Translations under genes and position numbers: made by a program
In this document: one piece after another, positions 37,550-46,586 of the stretch
Layout: every line of letters starts with the position of its first letter
How positions within the stretch are numbered: the stretch's first letter is position 1
The notes under the pieces: model-generated
Databases searched by the model: none
Told to the model about the DNA's origin: nothing
The model's input: only the letters and a program-made list of their open reading frames with translations
NCBI RefSeq assembly: GCF_007992455.1
Contig: NZ_BKAH01000004.1
Location: 124,001-188,000 of the forward strand
DNA length: 64,000 nucleotides
Direction of reading: 5' to 3'
DNA from: Microbacterium saccharophilum
GTDB taxonomy: Bacteria; Actinomycetota; Actinomycetes; Actinomycetales; Microbacteriaceae

Positions 37550-39817
37550 ATGGCGGAGCCCGTTCCCGCGTCGACGCAGACGCCCGGACAGAGCTCTTCG
37601 CTGCGCCGCCTCGTTCCGCGCATCTTCTCCCGCGCCCCCTCCCGCGACGGCGTCGAACTCCTCGTCCGCACGGTGCGCACGCACCACCCGAAGGGCGACC
37701 TCGCGATCATCGATCGCGCGTACCGGGTCGCCGAGCGCGCCCACGCCAACCAGAAGCGGCAGAGCGGCGAGCCGTACATCACGCATCCGCTCGCGGTCGC
37801 GCAGATCCTCGCCGAGCTCGGTCTCGGGCCCCGCGCCATCGCGGCGGCACTCCTGCACGACACCGTCGAGGACACCGACTACCGCCTCGACCAGCTGACC
37901 GCCGACTTCGGCGACGAGGTCGCGATGCTCGTCGACGGCGTCACGAAGCTCGACAAGGTCAAGTACGGCGACGCGACGCAGGCCGAGACGGTCCGGAAGA
38001 TGATCGTCGCGATGTCCAAGGACATCCGCGTGCTCCTCATCAAACTCGCCGACCGCCTGCACAACGCGCGCACCTGGGGTTTCGTCCCGCCGGAGAAGGC
38101 CGCGCGCAAGGCCACCGAGACCCTCGAGATCTACGCGCCGCTGGCCCACCGGCTCGGCATCCAAGCCATCAAGAGCGAGCTCGAGGACCTCTCCTTCGCG
38201 GTCCTGCACTCGAAGCTGTACGCCGAGATCGACAGTCTCGTCAAGCAGCGGACGCCGCAGCGCGAGCAGTACGTCCAGACGGTCATCGAAGCCGTCGAGG
38301 CCGACCTGCGGGAGCTCCGCATCCGCGGGCGCGTCATGGGACGCCCGAAGCAGCTGTACTCGGTGTACCAGAAGATGGTCGTGCGGGGCCGTGAGTTCGA
38401 CGACATCTACGACCTCATCGGCATCCGCGTGCTCGTGAACTCCGTCCGCGACTGCTACGCGGTGCTCGGCGCCATCCACGCGCGCTGGACGCCGCTGCCG
38501 GGCCGCTTCAAGGACTACATCGCGACGCCGAAGTTCAACCTGTACCAGTCGCTGCACACGACCGTCATCGGCCCCGGCGGCCGGACGGTCGAGATCCAGA
38601 TCCGCACGAACGAGATGCACCAGCAGGCCGAGTACGGCGTCGCGGCGCACTGGAAGTACAAGGAGCGCGTCAACGGCGGCAAGACCGATTCCAAGTCGGA
38701 CAACGCCGACATGGCCTGGCTCGCGCACATCTCCGACTGGCAGGCCGAGACCGCCGACCCGGGGGAGTTCCTCGACTCGCTGCGCTTCGAGATCGGCGCG
38801 AAGGAGGTCTACGTCTTCACACCGAAGGGACGGGTCATCGGCCTTCCCGCCGGCGCGACGCCGGTCGACTTCGCGTACGCGGTGCACACCGAGGTCGGCC
38901 ACCGCACGATGGGCTCCAAGGTCAACGGCCGCCTCGTGCCGCTGGAGTCCGAGCTGCACAGCGGCGACGTCGTGGAGGTGTTCACCTCGAAGAACCCCGA
39001 CGCCGGCCCCAGCCAGGACTGGCTGACCTTCGTCAAGAGCACCCGCGCGCGCAACAAGATCCGCGGCTGGTTCACGAAGGAGCGGCGCGAAGAGGCCATC
39101 GAGCAGGGCAAGGATGCCATCGCCCGCGCCATGCGCCGGCAGAACATGCCCCTGCAGCGCCTCATGAACCAGGACTCGTTCACCGAGGTCGCCCACCAGC
39201 TGCGCTACGAGGACGTCACGGCTCTGTACGCCGCGGTCGGCGAGGGCCACGTCTCGACGCAGTCGGTCATCGAGAAGGTCACGGCGCTCATCGGCGCCGA
39301 GGAGGACACCTCGACCGGCGCCGTCGACCTGCCCGCCCCGGGCCGCGCGCGGGCGCCGCGCGGGGGAGACTCGGGCGTGCTCGTCCGCGGCGCCGGCGAT
39401 ATCCTCGTCAAGCTCGCGAAGTGCTGCACGCCGGTGCCCGGCGACGCGATCGTCGGCTTCGTTACCCGGGGCAGCGGCGTGTCGGTGCACCGCGCCGACT
39501 GCACGAACGTGAAGTCTCTGACGGCCGACGCGGAGCGGATGATCGAGGTCGAGTGGGCCCCGACGAGCAAGAGCGTCTTCCTCGTCCAGATCCAGGTCGA
39601 GGCCCTGGACCGCGCGGGACTGCTGAGCGACGTCACCCGGGTGCTCAGCGAGCACCACGTCAACATCCTGTCGGCCACCGTCTCCACGACGAACGACCGG
39701 CTCGCGCTCAGCCGCTTCGTCTTCGAGATGGGCGACACGGTGCACCTGGACCGCGTGCTCAACGCCGTCCGCCGCATCGACGCCGTCTACGACGTCTACC
39801 GCGTCACCTCCTCCTGA
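37550..39817 (+). CDS. rel: Bifunctional (p)ppGpp synthetase/hydrolase
   Basis: Long RSH enzyme controlling the stringent response, 755 residues. Hydrolase HD domain ([42 protein letters not shown]), synthetase domain ([67 protein letters not shown]), TGS domain ([32 protein letters not shown]), zinc-finger region with CCTPVPGD, and C-terminal ACT domain. Both catalytic domains appear intact. ATG 37550 with ACGGAGG upstream. The last 22 nt overlap the minus-strand gene end to end. Confidence 0.96.
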   Translation: MAEPVPASTQTPGQSSSLRRLVPRIFSRAPSRDGVELLVRTVRTHHPKGDLAIIDRAYRVAERAHANQKRQSGEPYITHPLAVAQILAELGLGPRAIAAALLHDTVEDTDYRLDQLTADFGDEVAMLVDGVTKLDKVKYGDATQAETVRKMIVAMSKDIRVLLIKLADRLHNARTWGFVPPEKAARKATETLEIYAPLAHRLGIQAIKSELEDLSFAVLHSKLYAEIDSLVKQRTPQREQYVQTVIEAVEADLRELRIRGRVMGRPKQLYSVYQKMVVRGREFDDIYDLIGIRVLVNSVRDCYAVLGAIHARWTPLPGRFKDYIATPKFNLYQSLHTTVIGPGGRTVEIQIRTNEMHQQAEYGVAAHWKYKERVNGGKTDSKSDNADMAWLAHISDWQAETADPGEFLDSLRFEIGAKEVYVFTPKGRVIGLPAGATPVDFAYAVHTEVGHRTMGSKVNGRLVPLESELHSGDVVEVFTSKNPDAGPSQDWLTFVKSTRARNKIRGWFTKERREEAIEQGKDAIARAMRRQNMPLQRLMNQDSFTEVAHQLRYEDVTALYAAVGEGHVSTQSVIEKVTALIGAEEDTSTGAVDLPAPGRARAPRGGDSGVLVRGAGDILVKLAKCCTPVPGDAIVGFVTRGSGVSVHRADCTNVKSLTADAERMIEVEWAPTSKSVFLVQIQVEALDRAGLLSDVTRVLSEHHVNILSATVSTTNDRLALSRFVFEMGDTVHLDRVLNAVRRIDAVYDVYRVTSS

Positions 39818-40359
39818 TCCCGCGCCCGCCCGCGCAGGTAGGCGAGGGCCGGACGCTTGAAGTGCACGGGACCGGACCGCTCGAGCCAGGCCACGGCGGC
39901 GACGGCGAGACCCGGCTGCCACGCGCACATCGCCTCCACGGCCGACGGATCGCCGTCAGTGCGCCCGACGAGGTCACGGACGAGGTCGACGAGCGTCCGG
40001 ACGGGCGTCGTGACCGCGACGCCTGAGATCGTCATGATGTCCGCCGGGGGAAGCCGGAGGTCGCGGTAGTCGAGCCGCGCATCGATGACGGTCGCGATGC
40101 GACGGTCCGTGCGGCGCTGTACGCAGTGCCGCACGGGAGGTTCGGGGACCGCTCCGTGCACCCACGCCGCCGACAGACGCGTCAGGGCGACCGTCTCGCC
40201 CGCGAGTGCGCGCAGGGCACCGGCGCGCAGCTCGCGCGTCTCGACCGCGTCGGCGGGCATGAACGCCTCGCCGATCTCGACGAGGTCGCCGTCCAGCCGC
40301 GCCGCCGTCAGCTCCGCCGTGGACAGCCGATCGCCCGCGTAGTACAGGAACGGCCACAT
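39796..40359 (-). CDS. AbiEi-antitoxin-like hypothetical protein
   Basis: 187 residues. The N-terminus ([38 protein letters not shown]) resembles the winged-helix start of type IV AbiEi-like proteins, followed by [30 protein letters not shown] and [14 protein letters not shown], the usual core of that group. No AbiEii-type nucleotidyltransferase toxin is adjacent. ATG 40359 (MWPFLYYAG) was chosen; an in-frame ATG 42 nt upstream is possible. The 3' end overlaps rel by 22 nt, tail to tail. Family assignment tentative. Confidence 0.6.
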   Translation of the reverse strand: MWPFLYYAGDRLSTAELTAARLDGDLVEIGEAFMPADAVETRELRAGALRALAGETVALTRLSAAWVHGAVPEPPVRHCVQRRTDRRIATVIDARLDYRDLRLPPADIMTISGVAVTTPVRTLVDLVRDLVGRTDGDPSAVEAMCAWQPGLAVAAVAWLERSGPVHFKRPALAYLRGRARDQEEVTR

Positions 40360-40483
40360 GAGGGCAGTGTGCCGGAGCGGGACGCCGTGAACGCGCATCG
40401 CGACCCGTCCTGTGGACAGGTCGCGATGGGCGACGAGGGGGAGGAGACGCCGGCGGCTGTCAGCTGCCGAGCGCAGCTGCGTG

Positions 40484-42154
40484 TCAGCCGCCGAGCGCGG
40501 AGAGCCACGCCTTGCGCGCCGCGAGGGCATCCTTCGCGGCCGCGATGGCGCGCTCGTCCTTCGTCTTCTCGGCCGCCGCGACATCCGCCTCGAGCTTCGC
40601 GATCGCGTCGCGGAGCTGCTGCGTCATGTCGTTCTGGCGCGCCTTGGTCTCGGGGTTGTTGTTCTTCCACTCGGCGTCTTCGCGCGCCTTGACGCCCTGC
40701 TCGATCTTGCGGAGCTCGTCGTCGAGGCCCCGCTCGGCCTCCCGCGGGAAGATCCGGCCGATGTCGTCCCAGCGGCGCTGGATGCCGGTCAGGAGCGCGC
40801 GCGCCTTGCCGGCGTCCTTCTCCTTGGGCACGGCGGCAGCCTCGGCCAGAAGAGCGCGCTTGGCCTCGATCTTCTCCTTGGACTCCTCGGCATCCGCCTG
40901 CTCGCGCTCGGCGCGCGCACCGTACAGGGCGTCGCCGGCGGCCTTGAACCGCGCCCACAGCGCGTCGTCGGCCTTCTTGCCGGCACGGCCGGAGTTCTTC
41001 CACTCATCCAGCAGCGCGCGGTAGGCGGTGATGCCGTCCTCGCCCTTGCTCGCGAGCGCCTCGGCCTTCTCGACGAGACGCGACTTGGCATCCCGTGCGG
41101 ACTTGTGCTGCTCGTCCAGGCTCGAATAGAACTCTCGGCGGTGCTTGTCGACCACGCTGCGCGCGTCGCGGAACCGCTTCCACAGCTGCTGCCCGGTGGA
41201 CTTGGGCAACCGGGGCCCGGTCGCCTGGTGGGCCTGCCAGCGCTCGAACAGCGCGGTGACCTCGGCGGTCACCTGCTTCCACTGGATGGACTTGGGGTCG
41301 CGGGAGGCGATCTCCTCGATCGTCTGCACGAGCTGGGTGCGCTCGGCGATCGCGGCGTCGACGGCGGCGCGCTGCGCCTGCTGCTCCTCTGCGGTCGCCT
41401 CGGAGAGCGTCGCCTCGAGGGCGTCCAGCCGCGCCTCCAGGGCCGCGAGGTCGCCGACCGCCATGGCTCCCGTCACGCGCTCGCGCACCGTCTTGGCCGT
41501 CGAGCGAAGATCGGATGCCGACGCGCCGCCGCGCCGGTGGCGAACCTCCAGGAGGCTCACCTCGCTGACGAGGTCGGCGTACTTGCGCTGGAAGTAGGCG
41601 AGCGCCTCATCGGGCGTGCCGTCGGGGTACTGGCCGACGACGCGCCACTGGTCACCATCGCGGACGGAGACCGTGCCGTCCTCATCGACGCGGCCCCACT
41701 CGCCGGCATCGGCCAGGGGCTCGGCGACGACGGCGGGCGCCGCGGCGTGCTTGACCGGCATCGCCGGCTTGGCGGGCTCTCCCGGCAGCGGGAAGCGTCC
41801 CGGGGTCGGCTTCGCGGGGGCGGGGGATGCCACCGGCTCGGCCGGGGCGCTCAGCTCGGCGTCTGCAGACGGCTCGGCGTCGGCATCGGCTGCGGGCTCG
41901 GCCTCGGCCGCGGGCTCTGCCTCGTCGATCGACTCCGGCTCGGGCTCGGCGGTCGGCGCGGGCTCGGCGGTCGGGTCAGGATCGGCCTCGTCGGCCGGCT
42001 CGGGCGCGGCCTCGTCGGTCGGCTCGGGCGCAGCCTCGTCGGCGGCGGTGGATGCGGGCTCGACGGTCTCCGCCGGCTCGGGAGCGTTCAGCTCCGAGTC
42101 CTCGGCGGCGTTGTCGGCGGGCTCGGGATGTGTGGCGGAAGTCACAGGATGCAC
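40484..42154 (-). CDS. DUF349 domain protein
   Basis: 556 residues. The N-terminal 130 are a low-complexity stretch of Ala, Pro, Glu and Asp with EPADEAAPEPTDEA-type repeats. A short beta domain (EWGRVDEDGTVSVRDGDQWRVVGQYPDGTPDEALAYF) follows, then about 380 residues of charged alpha-helix containing several DUF349 repeats (LWARFKAAGDALYGARAEREQ, RWDDIGRIFPREAERGLDDELRKIEQ). Function is unknown; no signal peptide. GTG 42154. In Micrococcales this gene sits beside a cyclophilin and rel, as in outline here. Confidence 0.85.
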   Translation of the reverse strand: MHPVTSATHPEPADNAAEDSELNAPEPAETVEPASTAADEAAPEPTDEAAPEPADEADPDPTAEPAPTAEPEPESIDEAEPAAEAEPAADADAEPSADAELSAPAEPVASPAPAKPTPGRFPLPGEPAKPAMPVKHAAAPAVVAEPLADAGEWGRVDEDGTVSVRDGDQWRVVGQYPDGTPDEALAYFQRKYADLVSEVSLLEVRHRRGGASASDLRSTAKTVRERVTGAMAVGDLAALEARLDALEATLSEATAEEQQAQRAAVDAAIAERTQLVQTIEEIASRDPKSIQWKQVTAEVTALFERWQAHQATGPRLPKSTGQQLWKRFRDARSVVDKHRREFYSSLDEQHKSARDAKSRLVEKAEALASKGEDGITAYRALLDEWKNSGRAGKKADDALWARFKAAGDALYGARAEREQADAEESKEKIEAKRALLAEAAAVPKEKDAGKARALLTGIQRRWDDIGRIFPREAERGLDDELRKIEQGVKAREDAEWKNNNPETKARQNDMTQQLRDAIAKLEADVAAAEKTKDERAIAAAKDALAARKAWLSALGG

Positions 42155-42213
42155 CTCGTCGCGGCATACGCCGCATGGGGGTTCGGTCGGCTCACAGCCT
42201 AGTACGGCCGAAC

Positions 42214-42519
42214 TCAGGGTGTGGGCGAGGGGGACGGCGTCGTGGCCACCGTCGGCGTGGGCGACGGGGTCACCGCCGGCGTCGGCGTCGGTGTGGCGGA
42301 CGGCGACGGCGCGGGCTCGGGGGTGCCGGGGCCGAGCGTGTAGTAGGCGATCTGCCCGCCGATGACGGCGAGGATGAGCGCACCGCCCGCGATCCCCGCG
42401 ATGAGGTTGTCGCGCTGTCGGCGACGCTGCAGGCCCTGGTGGTACTCCTGGCGCGCGAGATACAGCCGCGCGCGTTCCTTCGCCGCGCGGTCGCCCTTCT
42501 TGCCTGCACCGCTTGCCAC
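42214..42519 (-). CDS. Membrane anchor resembling the N-terminus of a cyclophilin PPIase; catalytic domain absent
   Basis: 101 residues: a charged cytoplasmic start (GAGKKGDRAAKERARLYLARQEYHQGLQRRRQRDN), one membrane helix (about 38-58, LIAGIAGGALILAVIGGQIAYY), then a Pro/Thr/Ser linker to the end. This is the arrangement of the anchor and linker of the cyclophilin-type peptidyl-prolyl isomerases that lie at this locus in other Micrococcales, but the cyclophilin domain is missing and only 59 nt separate it from the DUF349 gene. GTG 42519 has GGAGG 4 nt upstream. It may be a relic or a functional small protein. Confidence 0.7.
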   Translation of the reverse strand: MASGAGKKGDRAAKERARLYLARQEYHQGLQRRRQRDNLIAGIAGGALILAVIGGQIAYYTLGPGTPEPAPSPSATPTPTPAVTPSPTPTVATTPSPSPTP

Positions 42520-42613
42520 GTGGCCTCCTTCATCGCCGGTCCGCACCGGGCGCGGGAAAGCCTATGGTGCGGGCGCAGCGGCGGCCAAACGCGCCCGCGT
42601 CGGCGGGCGCGAC

Positions 42614-42619
42614 TAGCCT
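42614..42619 (+). promoter_or_regulatory. Leaderless promoter of rarA
   Basis: TAGCCT ends 6 nt before GTG 42626. Confidence 0.5.
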
Positions 42620-42625
42620 TGACGG

Positions 42626-43945
42626 GTGACCACTCCCACCGCGCTCTTCCAGGGGCAGACGCCTCTCGCGGTGCGGATGCGGCCGGTCTCGCTCGACGAG
42701 GTGGCGGGCCAGTCGCACCTCCTGCGTCCCGGATCCCCGCTCGTCGCCCTCGCCAACCCCGACGCCACGGCGTCGCGCGCCGTGTCCGTCATCCTCTGGG
42801 GTCCGCCCGGGACCGGGAAGACGACCCTCGCGCAGGCGATCGCACGCACCTCGGGGCGGCGCTTCGTCGAACTGTCCGCCGTCACGGCCGGCGTGAAGGA
42901 CGTCCGCGAGGTGATGCAGGAGGCGATGACCCAGCGCGACCTGTACGGCCAGTCCACCATCCTCTTCCTCGACGAGATCCACCGCTTCACGAAGGCGCAG
43001 CAGGACGCGCTGCTGCCCGGCGTCGAGAACGGCTGGGTCATCCTCATCGCCGCCACCACCGAGAACCCGTCCTTCTCGGTCATCTCCCCGCTGCTGTCCC
43101 GCTCCCTGCTCCTGACCCTGCAACCGCTCACCGACGCCGACCTCGGCATCCTCATCGACCGGGCGGTGACCGACGCCCGCGGTCTGGCCGGAGCCGTCGA
43201 ACTCGCCCCGGAGGCGCGGGCGGCACTCATCCAGCTGGCATCCGGAGACGCGCGGCGGGCGCTCACGGCGCTCGAAGCGGCGGCATCCATGCCGGACGGC
43301 GACTCCGCCGTGATCACGGCGGAGCACGTCGCGCAGGCCGTGGACCGCGCGCTCCTGCGCTACGACCGGCAGGGCGACGAGCACTACGACGTCATCAGCG
43401 CGTTCATCAAGTCGATCCGCGGTTCCGACGTGGATGCCGCGATGCACTACCTCGCCCGCATGATCGAGGCGGGGGAGGACCCCCGCTTCATCGCGCGCCG
43501 GCTCGTCATCTCGGCCGCCGAGGACATCGGCCTCGCGGACCCCCACGCGCTGCAGATCGCAGTCGCCGCCGCCGACGCCGTCGCGTTCATCGGGATGCCG
43601 GAGGGCCGCATCCCGCTCGCCGAGGCCACGGCCTACCTCGCGACGACGGCGAAATCCAACGCCGCCTACAACGCCATCAACGCCGCGATCGCCGATGTGC
43701 GCGCGGGCGGGTTCGGCCGCGTCCCGACGCACCTCCGCGACGCGCACTACCCGGGCGCGAAGCGGCTCGGGCACGGCAAGGGCTACATCTACCCGCACGA
43801 CCTCGACGTCGGCGTCGCGACCCAGCAGTACCTGCCCGACGAGCTGCAGGGCCGGCGCTACTACGAGCCGACCGGCCGCGGCGTCGAGCGCGACATCTCG
43901 GCGCGGCTGGAGAAGATCCGCAAGATCCTCGGGGACGACCGGTGA
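42626..43945 (+). CDS. rarA: Replication-associated recombination protein A (MgsA/RarA)
   Basis: AAA+ ATPase acting at stalled replication forks. 439 residues: [17 protein letters not shown], Walker [14 protein letters not shown], Walker [11 protein letters not shown], sensor [16 protein letters not shown], and the conserved tetramerisation domain with [18 protein letters not shown] and [17 protein letters not shown]. Full length. GTG 42626, leaderless. The last bases overlap the Nudix gene (GTGA). Confidence 0.95.
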   Translation: MTTPTALFQGQTPLAVRMRPVSLDEVAGQSHLLRPGSPLVALANPDATASRAVSVILWGPPGTGKTTLAQAIARTSGRRFVELSAVTAGVKDVREVMQEAMTQRDLYGQSTILFLDEIHRFTKAQQDALLPGVENGWVILIAATTENPSFSVISPLLSRSLLLTLQPLTDADLGILIDRAVTDARGLAGAVELAPEARAALIQLASGDARRALTALEAAASMPDGDSAVITAEHVAQAVDRALLRYDRQGDEHYDVISAFIKSIRGSDVDAAMHYLARMIEAGEDPRFIARRLVISAAEDIGLADPHALQIAVAAADAVAFIGMPEGRIPLAEATAYLATTAKSNAAYNAINAAIADVRAGGFGRVPTHLRDAHYPGAKRLGHGKGYIYPHDLDVGVATQQYLPDELQGRRYYEPTGRGVERDISARLEKIRKILGDDR

Positions 43946-44553
43946 CGGCAGACGAGCCCGTCCCGCGCTGGATCAAGCTCGGCACAGAACCGATGTACGC
44001 CGGCTATGTGCGCGTGCGCCGCGACCAGTACCGCCTCCCGGACGGCAGCGAGAGCGGCTGGGACGTCATCGAGATCGGCGACACCGTCTCGGTCGTCGCT
44101 TTCACGCCGGACGACCGCGTCGTGCTGTTCGACCAGTACCGGGTCGGGCCCGAGCGGGTCATCGCGGAGCTGCCCGGCGGCCTCATCGATCCCGGCGAGG
44201 ATGCCGTGGAAGCCGGCATCCGGGAGCTGCGGGAGGAGACCGGCTACCGCCCGGGCGCCGTCTTCCACGCGGGGGCGGAGTGGGCGGCCGCCAACTCCCG
44301 GCGTCGCAAGAACATCCTCATCGCGGCGGACTGCGTCCGCGTCGGCGATCCGCAGTGGGAGACGGGGGAGACCGGGCGCGTCCGCGAGATCCCCGCGGCC
44401 GCGCTGCTGGAGCACCTCGTCTCCGGCGAGCTCAGCGACGCCGGCGCGGCGCTGCGCGGCCTGCACGCCTTCGCCCGGGCGGGCGACGTGCCCGCGCCGC
44501 TCGCCGGACTGCGGAGCAGCGTCCGCACGCTCCTGGCTCCGTGGACGGCCTAG
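43942..44553 (+). CDS. Nudix hydrolase, ADP-ribose pyrophosphatase-like
   Basis: 203 residues. The Nudix box [24 protein letters not shown] matches GX5EX7REUXEEXGU in full. The surrounding sequence ([21 protein letters not shown] and [19 protein letters not shown]) resembles the NudF/ADP-ribose pyrophosphatase group. GTG 43942 overlaps the rarA stop by 4 nt, so it is translationally coupled. It ends 8 nt before the AGTC microsatellite. Confidence 0.85.
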   Translation: MTADEPVPRWIKLGTEPMYAGYVRVRRDQYRLPDGSESGWDVIEIGDTVSVVAFTPDDRVVLFDQYRVGPERVIAELPGGLIDPGEDAVEAGIRELREETGYRPGAVFHAGAEWAAANSRRRKNILIAADCVRVGDPQWETGETGRVREIPAAALLEHLVSGELSDAGAALRGLHAFARAGDVPAPLAGLRSSVRTLLAPWTA

Positions 44554-44561
44554 CCGCGCCG

Positions 44562-44601
44562 AGTCAGTCAGTCAGTCAGTCAGTCAGTCAGTCAGTCAGT
44601 C
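44562..44601. repeat. Tetranucleotide microsatellite (AGTC)10
   Basis: Ten perfect tandem copies of AGTC. The repeat lies between the ends of two convergent genes. On the minus strand (GACT)n contains TGA, and because the period is 4 it gives a stop in every frame; the minus-strand gene ends in it at 44596. No plus-strand frame of the repeat contains a stop. Confidence 0.95.
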
Positions 44602-44880
44602 GACCGGCATCCGCTCGAGCGCATCGGCTCCCGCCGCCGGCATGCCGTCGCGCGGGGTCCACCGCATCCCCGCCAGCACGAGGGTGCCGATGAACGACGC
44701 CGCCGCGATCCCGACCATCAGATAGGTCCACGCGCGGAGCTCGCCGACGGCTTCGCGGTCGTATGACGCGTAGTCGGTCTTCGCGGCGACGATGAGCACC
44801 AGCATCAGGGCCAGGAGCAGCGCGAGGCCGCCGACCGTGAGAAGGGTGACGTAGTAGGGATTGCGCCGCATGGCGCTCAT
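44596..44880 (-). CDS. Small two-helix membrane protein
   Basis: 94 residues from ATG 44880 (MSAMRRNPYYVTLLTVGGLALLLALMLVLIVAA). Two membrane helices (about 10-33 and 53-73) and a soluble tail. TGGAA lies 5 nt before ATG 44880; the frame is open to GTG 44940, which would add a third hydrophobic stretch. The stop codon is supplied by the microsatellite. No family recognised. Confidence 0.5.
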   Translation of the reverse strand: MSAMRRNPYYVTLLTVGGLALLLALMLVLIVAAKTDYASYDREAVGELRAWTYLMVGIAAASFIGTLVLAGMRWTPRDGMPAAGADALERMPVD

Positions 44881-45292
44881 GATTCCAGCCGCCGCGCACG
44901 CCCACCAGAGCAGGGCAATCCGCCCGGCGGCCCGTGTCACACCACCTGTGGGCTGCCGGCTGGCCGACCCGCACCTCGCGCGACACCCGCGCGCGGCGTG
45001 TCACACCTCCTGCGCCTGTGCCCGCGCGTGGCCGCGGCTTCTGTGACAGGCGCCGCGCACGAGGGCCCGCGCCAGGAGGATGATCTGAGGCGCCGCGGAT
45101 CGGGGTCGGTTCGTGCCGCGTCGCGCGGGCTGAGGCGGCACGGGCTGACACCCTTCGCGGAGCCCGCGGAGAATGGGGGCGGATGCTGTCGCCTCTCGGC
45201 GGGGGAGGCGGCGCGAAGCGACCCCGATTTCACCGCCCGACCCCGCCGCAGGCGTGCCCGGACGCGCCGTGGGGCGCCCAGGCCCGGTCTGT
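44881..45292. other. Gene-free stretch before the rpsD promoter
   Basis: About 410 nt in which I see no gene with a credible start and family match. It holds an imperfect direct repeat, GTGTCACACCACCTG and GTGTCACACCTCCTG (about 44936 and 44999), and an inverted pair ATCGGGGTCG/CGACCCCGAT (about 45100 and 45219). Overlapping ORFs on both strands look like high-GC noise. Confidence 0.5.
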
Positions 45293-45298
45293 TAGACT
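45293..45298 (+). promoter_or_regulatory. Promoter -10 box of rpsD
   Basis: TAGACT within GTTAGACTTG; a start near 45305 gives a leader of about 143 nt, unusually long for this window. Confidence 0.55.
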
Positions 45299-45330
45299 TG
45301 AGCGGCTCGAAACGGAGTTTTCGGGCATCC

Positions 45331-45393
45331 CCTCTCCTCTGGAACAACCATTCGGCATGCCCCGGCGTGCTGTCCGAACCGGGCGAGGAGAGG
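45331..45393 (+). promoter_or_regulatory. Structured rpsD mRNA leader, candidate S4 autoregulatory site
   Basis: CCTCTCCTC (45331-45339) pairs exactly with GAGGAGAGG (45385-45393). Inside, TTCGG (45351-45355) pairs with CCGAA (45374-45378), and GCATGC (45355-45360) pairs with GGCGTGC-type sequence (45364-45370). The result is one long interrupted hairpin between the promoter and the ribosome binding site of rpsD. Autoregulation by S4 is known elsewhere; here it is inference from structure. Confidence 0.45.
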
Positions 45394-45447
45394 CGATACG
45401 TCCGTGAGTCGCGAAAGACGCGGCCACGTCTACGGAAGGAATACTTC

Positions 45448-46077
45448 GTGGCAACGAAGTCCCAGGACCGCCGCAAGGTGCGTCTGTCGCGCGCCCTCGG
45501 CGTCGCGCTGACCCCCAAGGCAGCCAAGTACCTCGAGAAGCGCCCCTACGCTCCCGGCGAGCACGGTCGCACCAAGCGCAAGCAGGACAGCGACTACGCC
45601 GTCCGTCTGCGCGAGAAGCAGCGTCTTCGCGAGCAGTACGGCATCCGCGAGAAGCAGATGCGCAACACGTTCAACGAGGCCCGCCGCAAGGACGGCCTGA
45701 CCGGTGAGAACCTGGTCGAGCTGCTCGAGATGCGTCTCGACGCCCTCGTCGTCCGCTCCGGCTTCGCCCGCACCACGGCGCAGGCCCGCCAGCTCGTCGT
45801 GCACCGGCACATCCTCGTCGACGGCCAGCTCGTCGACCGCCCGTCCTTCCGCGTGAAGCCGGGCCAGCTCGTCCACGTCAAGGAGAAGAGCGAGTCGCTC
45901 GAGCCCTTCCAGGTCGCAGCCGCCGGCGGTCACGCCGACGTCCTGCCCCCGGTTCCGGCCTACCTCGAGGTCGAGCTCGACAAGCTGCAGGCGCGCCTCG
46001 TGCGTCGCCCCAAGCGCGCCGAGGTGCCCGTCACGTGTGACGTGCAGCTCGTCGTCGAGTACTACGCCGCGCGCTGA
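45448..46077 (+). CDS. rpsD: 30S ribosomal protein S4
   Basis: Primary 16S rRNA binding protein of the small subunit. 209 residues: N-terminal RRKVRLSRALGVALTPKAAKYLEKRPYAPGEHGR of the zinc-free type, then the S4 RNA-binding domain LEMRLDALVVRSGFARTTAQARQLVVHRHILVDG. It is transcribed alone, outside the alpha operon, as in other Micrococcales. GTG 45448 with GGAAGGAA upstream. Its stop codon lies within a hairpin. Confidence 0.97.
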   Translation: MATKSQDRRKVRLSRALGVALTPKAAKYLEKRPYAPGEHGRTKRKQDSDYAVRLREKQRLREQYGIREKQMRNTFNEARRKDGLTGENLVELLEMRLDALVVRSGFARTTAQARQLVVHRHILVDGQLVDRPSFRVKPGQLVHVKEKSESLEPFQVAAAGGHADVLPPVPAYLEVELDKLQARLVRRPKRAEVPVTCDVQLVVEYYAAR

Positions 46078-46132
46078 GCGGGGCGTAGTACAGCCGCGCA
46101 GCGGCCGACAGCACAACTACGCCGCGCGCTGA
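46059..46132. repeat. Duplication of the rpsD 3' end, with hairpin
   Basis: ACTACGCCGCGCGCTGA, the last codons and stop of rpsD (46061-46077), is repeated exactly at 46116-46132. GTACTACGCC (46059-46068) and GGCGTAGTAC (46082-46091) form a 10-bp hairpin around the stop codon. It looks like a local duplication of the gene end. Confidence 0.7.
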
Positions 46133-46147
46133 TCCATCAGCGAGCAT

Positions 46148-46179
46148 CGAAGGGCGTCGGGGTCACCCGGCGCCCTTCG
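46148..46179 (+). terminator. Hairpin terminator after rpsD
   Basis: CGAAGGGCG/CGCCCTTCG plus an inner CGGG/CCCG helix give about 14 bp around loop GTCA, followed by TCGTTTG. Confidence 0.75.
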
Positions 46180-46190
46180 TCGTTTGCGCC

Positions 46191-46196
46191 TAACAT
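46191..46196 (+). promoter_or_regulatory. Leaderless promoter before the YtxH-like gene and alaS
   Basis: TAACAT ends 6 nt before ATG 46203. Confidence 0.5.
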
Positions 46197-46202
46197 GGAC
46201 GC

Positions 46203-46520
46203 ATGAAGAACGCGCTGTGGTTCCTGCTGGGCATCGCCGGCGGCTTCGTCGCCGCCCACCTGGTCAACAAGGACCCGCGTGGTCACGAGGTCCTCGCCGA
46301 GGTCGACGCCCGCATCTCCGAGTTCACGGACCGCATCGGCGACGCCTACCGCGCGCAGGAGGCCAAGATCGAAGGTCTCGTCGCCGACGCGAAGGGCGCT
46401 GCCTCGCACGTCGTCGACGCCGCCCAGAACGCCGCGTCCGCGACCGCCGACGACCTCGCGGATGCTGCGGCCGAGGCCGTCGAGGCGTCCAAGGACGCCG
46501 CCGCCAAGCTCACCGACTGA
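46203..46520 (+). CDS. Small YtxH-like membrane protein
   Basis: 105 residues: an N-terminal membrane helix (NALWFLLGIAGGFVAAHLV, residues 3-21), then an Ala-rich, charged amphipathic helix to the end. Similar small proteins lie between rpsD and alaS in other Micrococcales. Function unknown. It is 66 nt before alaS with a 7-bp hairpin (46536-46552) in the gap, and is probably co-transcribed. Confidence 0.75.
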   Translation: MKNALWFLLGIAGGFVAAHLVNKDPRGHEVLAEVDARISEFTDRIGDAYRAQEAKIEGLVADAKGAASHVVDAAQNAASATADDLADAAAEAVEASKDAAAKLTD

Positions 46521-46586
46521 CCCGCGTCACCGCGGCGCACCGTACCGGTGCGTCGCATCCGCATGCTCGCCCGAGGGACCCATTCC

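Noticed and set aside
44936..45020. Possible start of a CRISPR or other array from GTGTCACACC repeats
   Set aside because: Only two imperfect copies, no regular spacers, and no cas genes in the window.
44588..45151. Alternative minus-strand ORF of 187 codons in the rpsD upstream region
   Set aside because: Arg/Ala-rich composition, overlaps the small membrane protein frame, ends in the microsatellite, no family.
45183..45407. Plus-strand ORF over the rpsD promoter and leader
   Set aside because: It runs through the TAGACT promoter and hairpin arms; composition is noise-like and no family fits.
46536..46552. Riboswitch or attenuator before alaS
   Set aside because: Only a 7-bp hairpin is present; no alanine-rich leader ORF or alternative structure was found.
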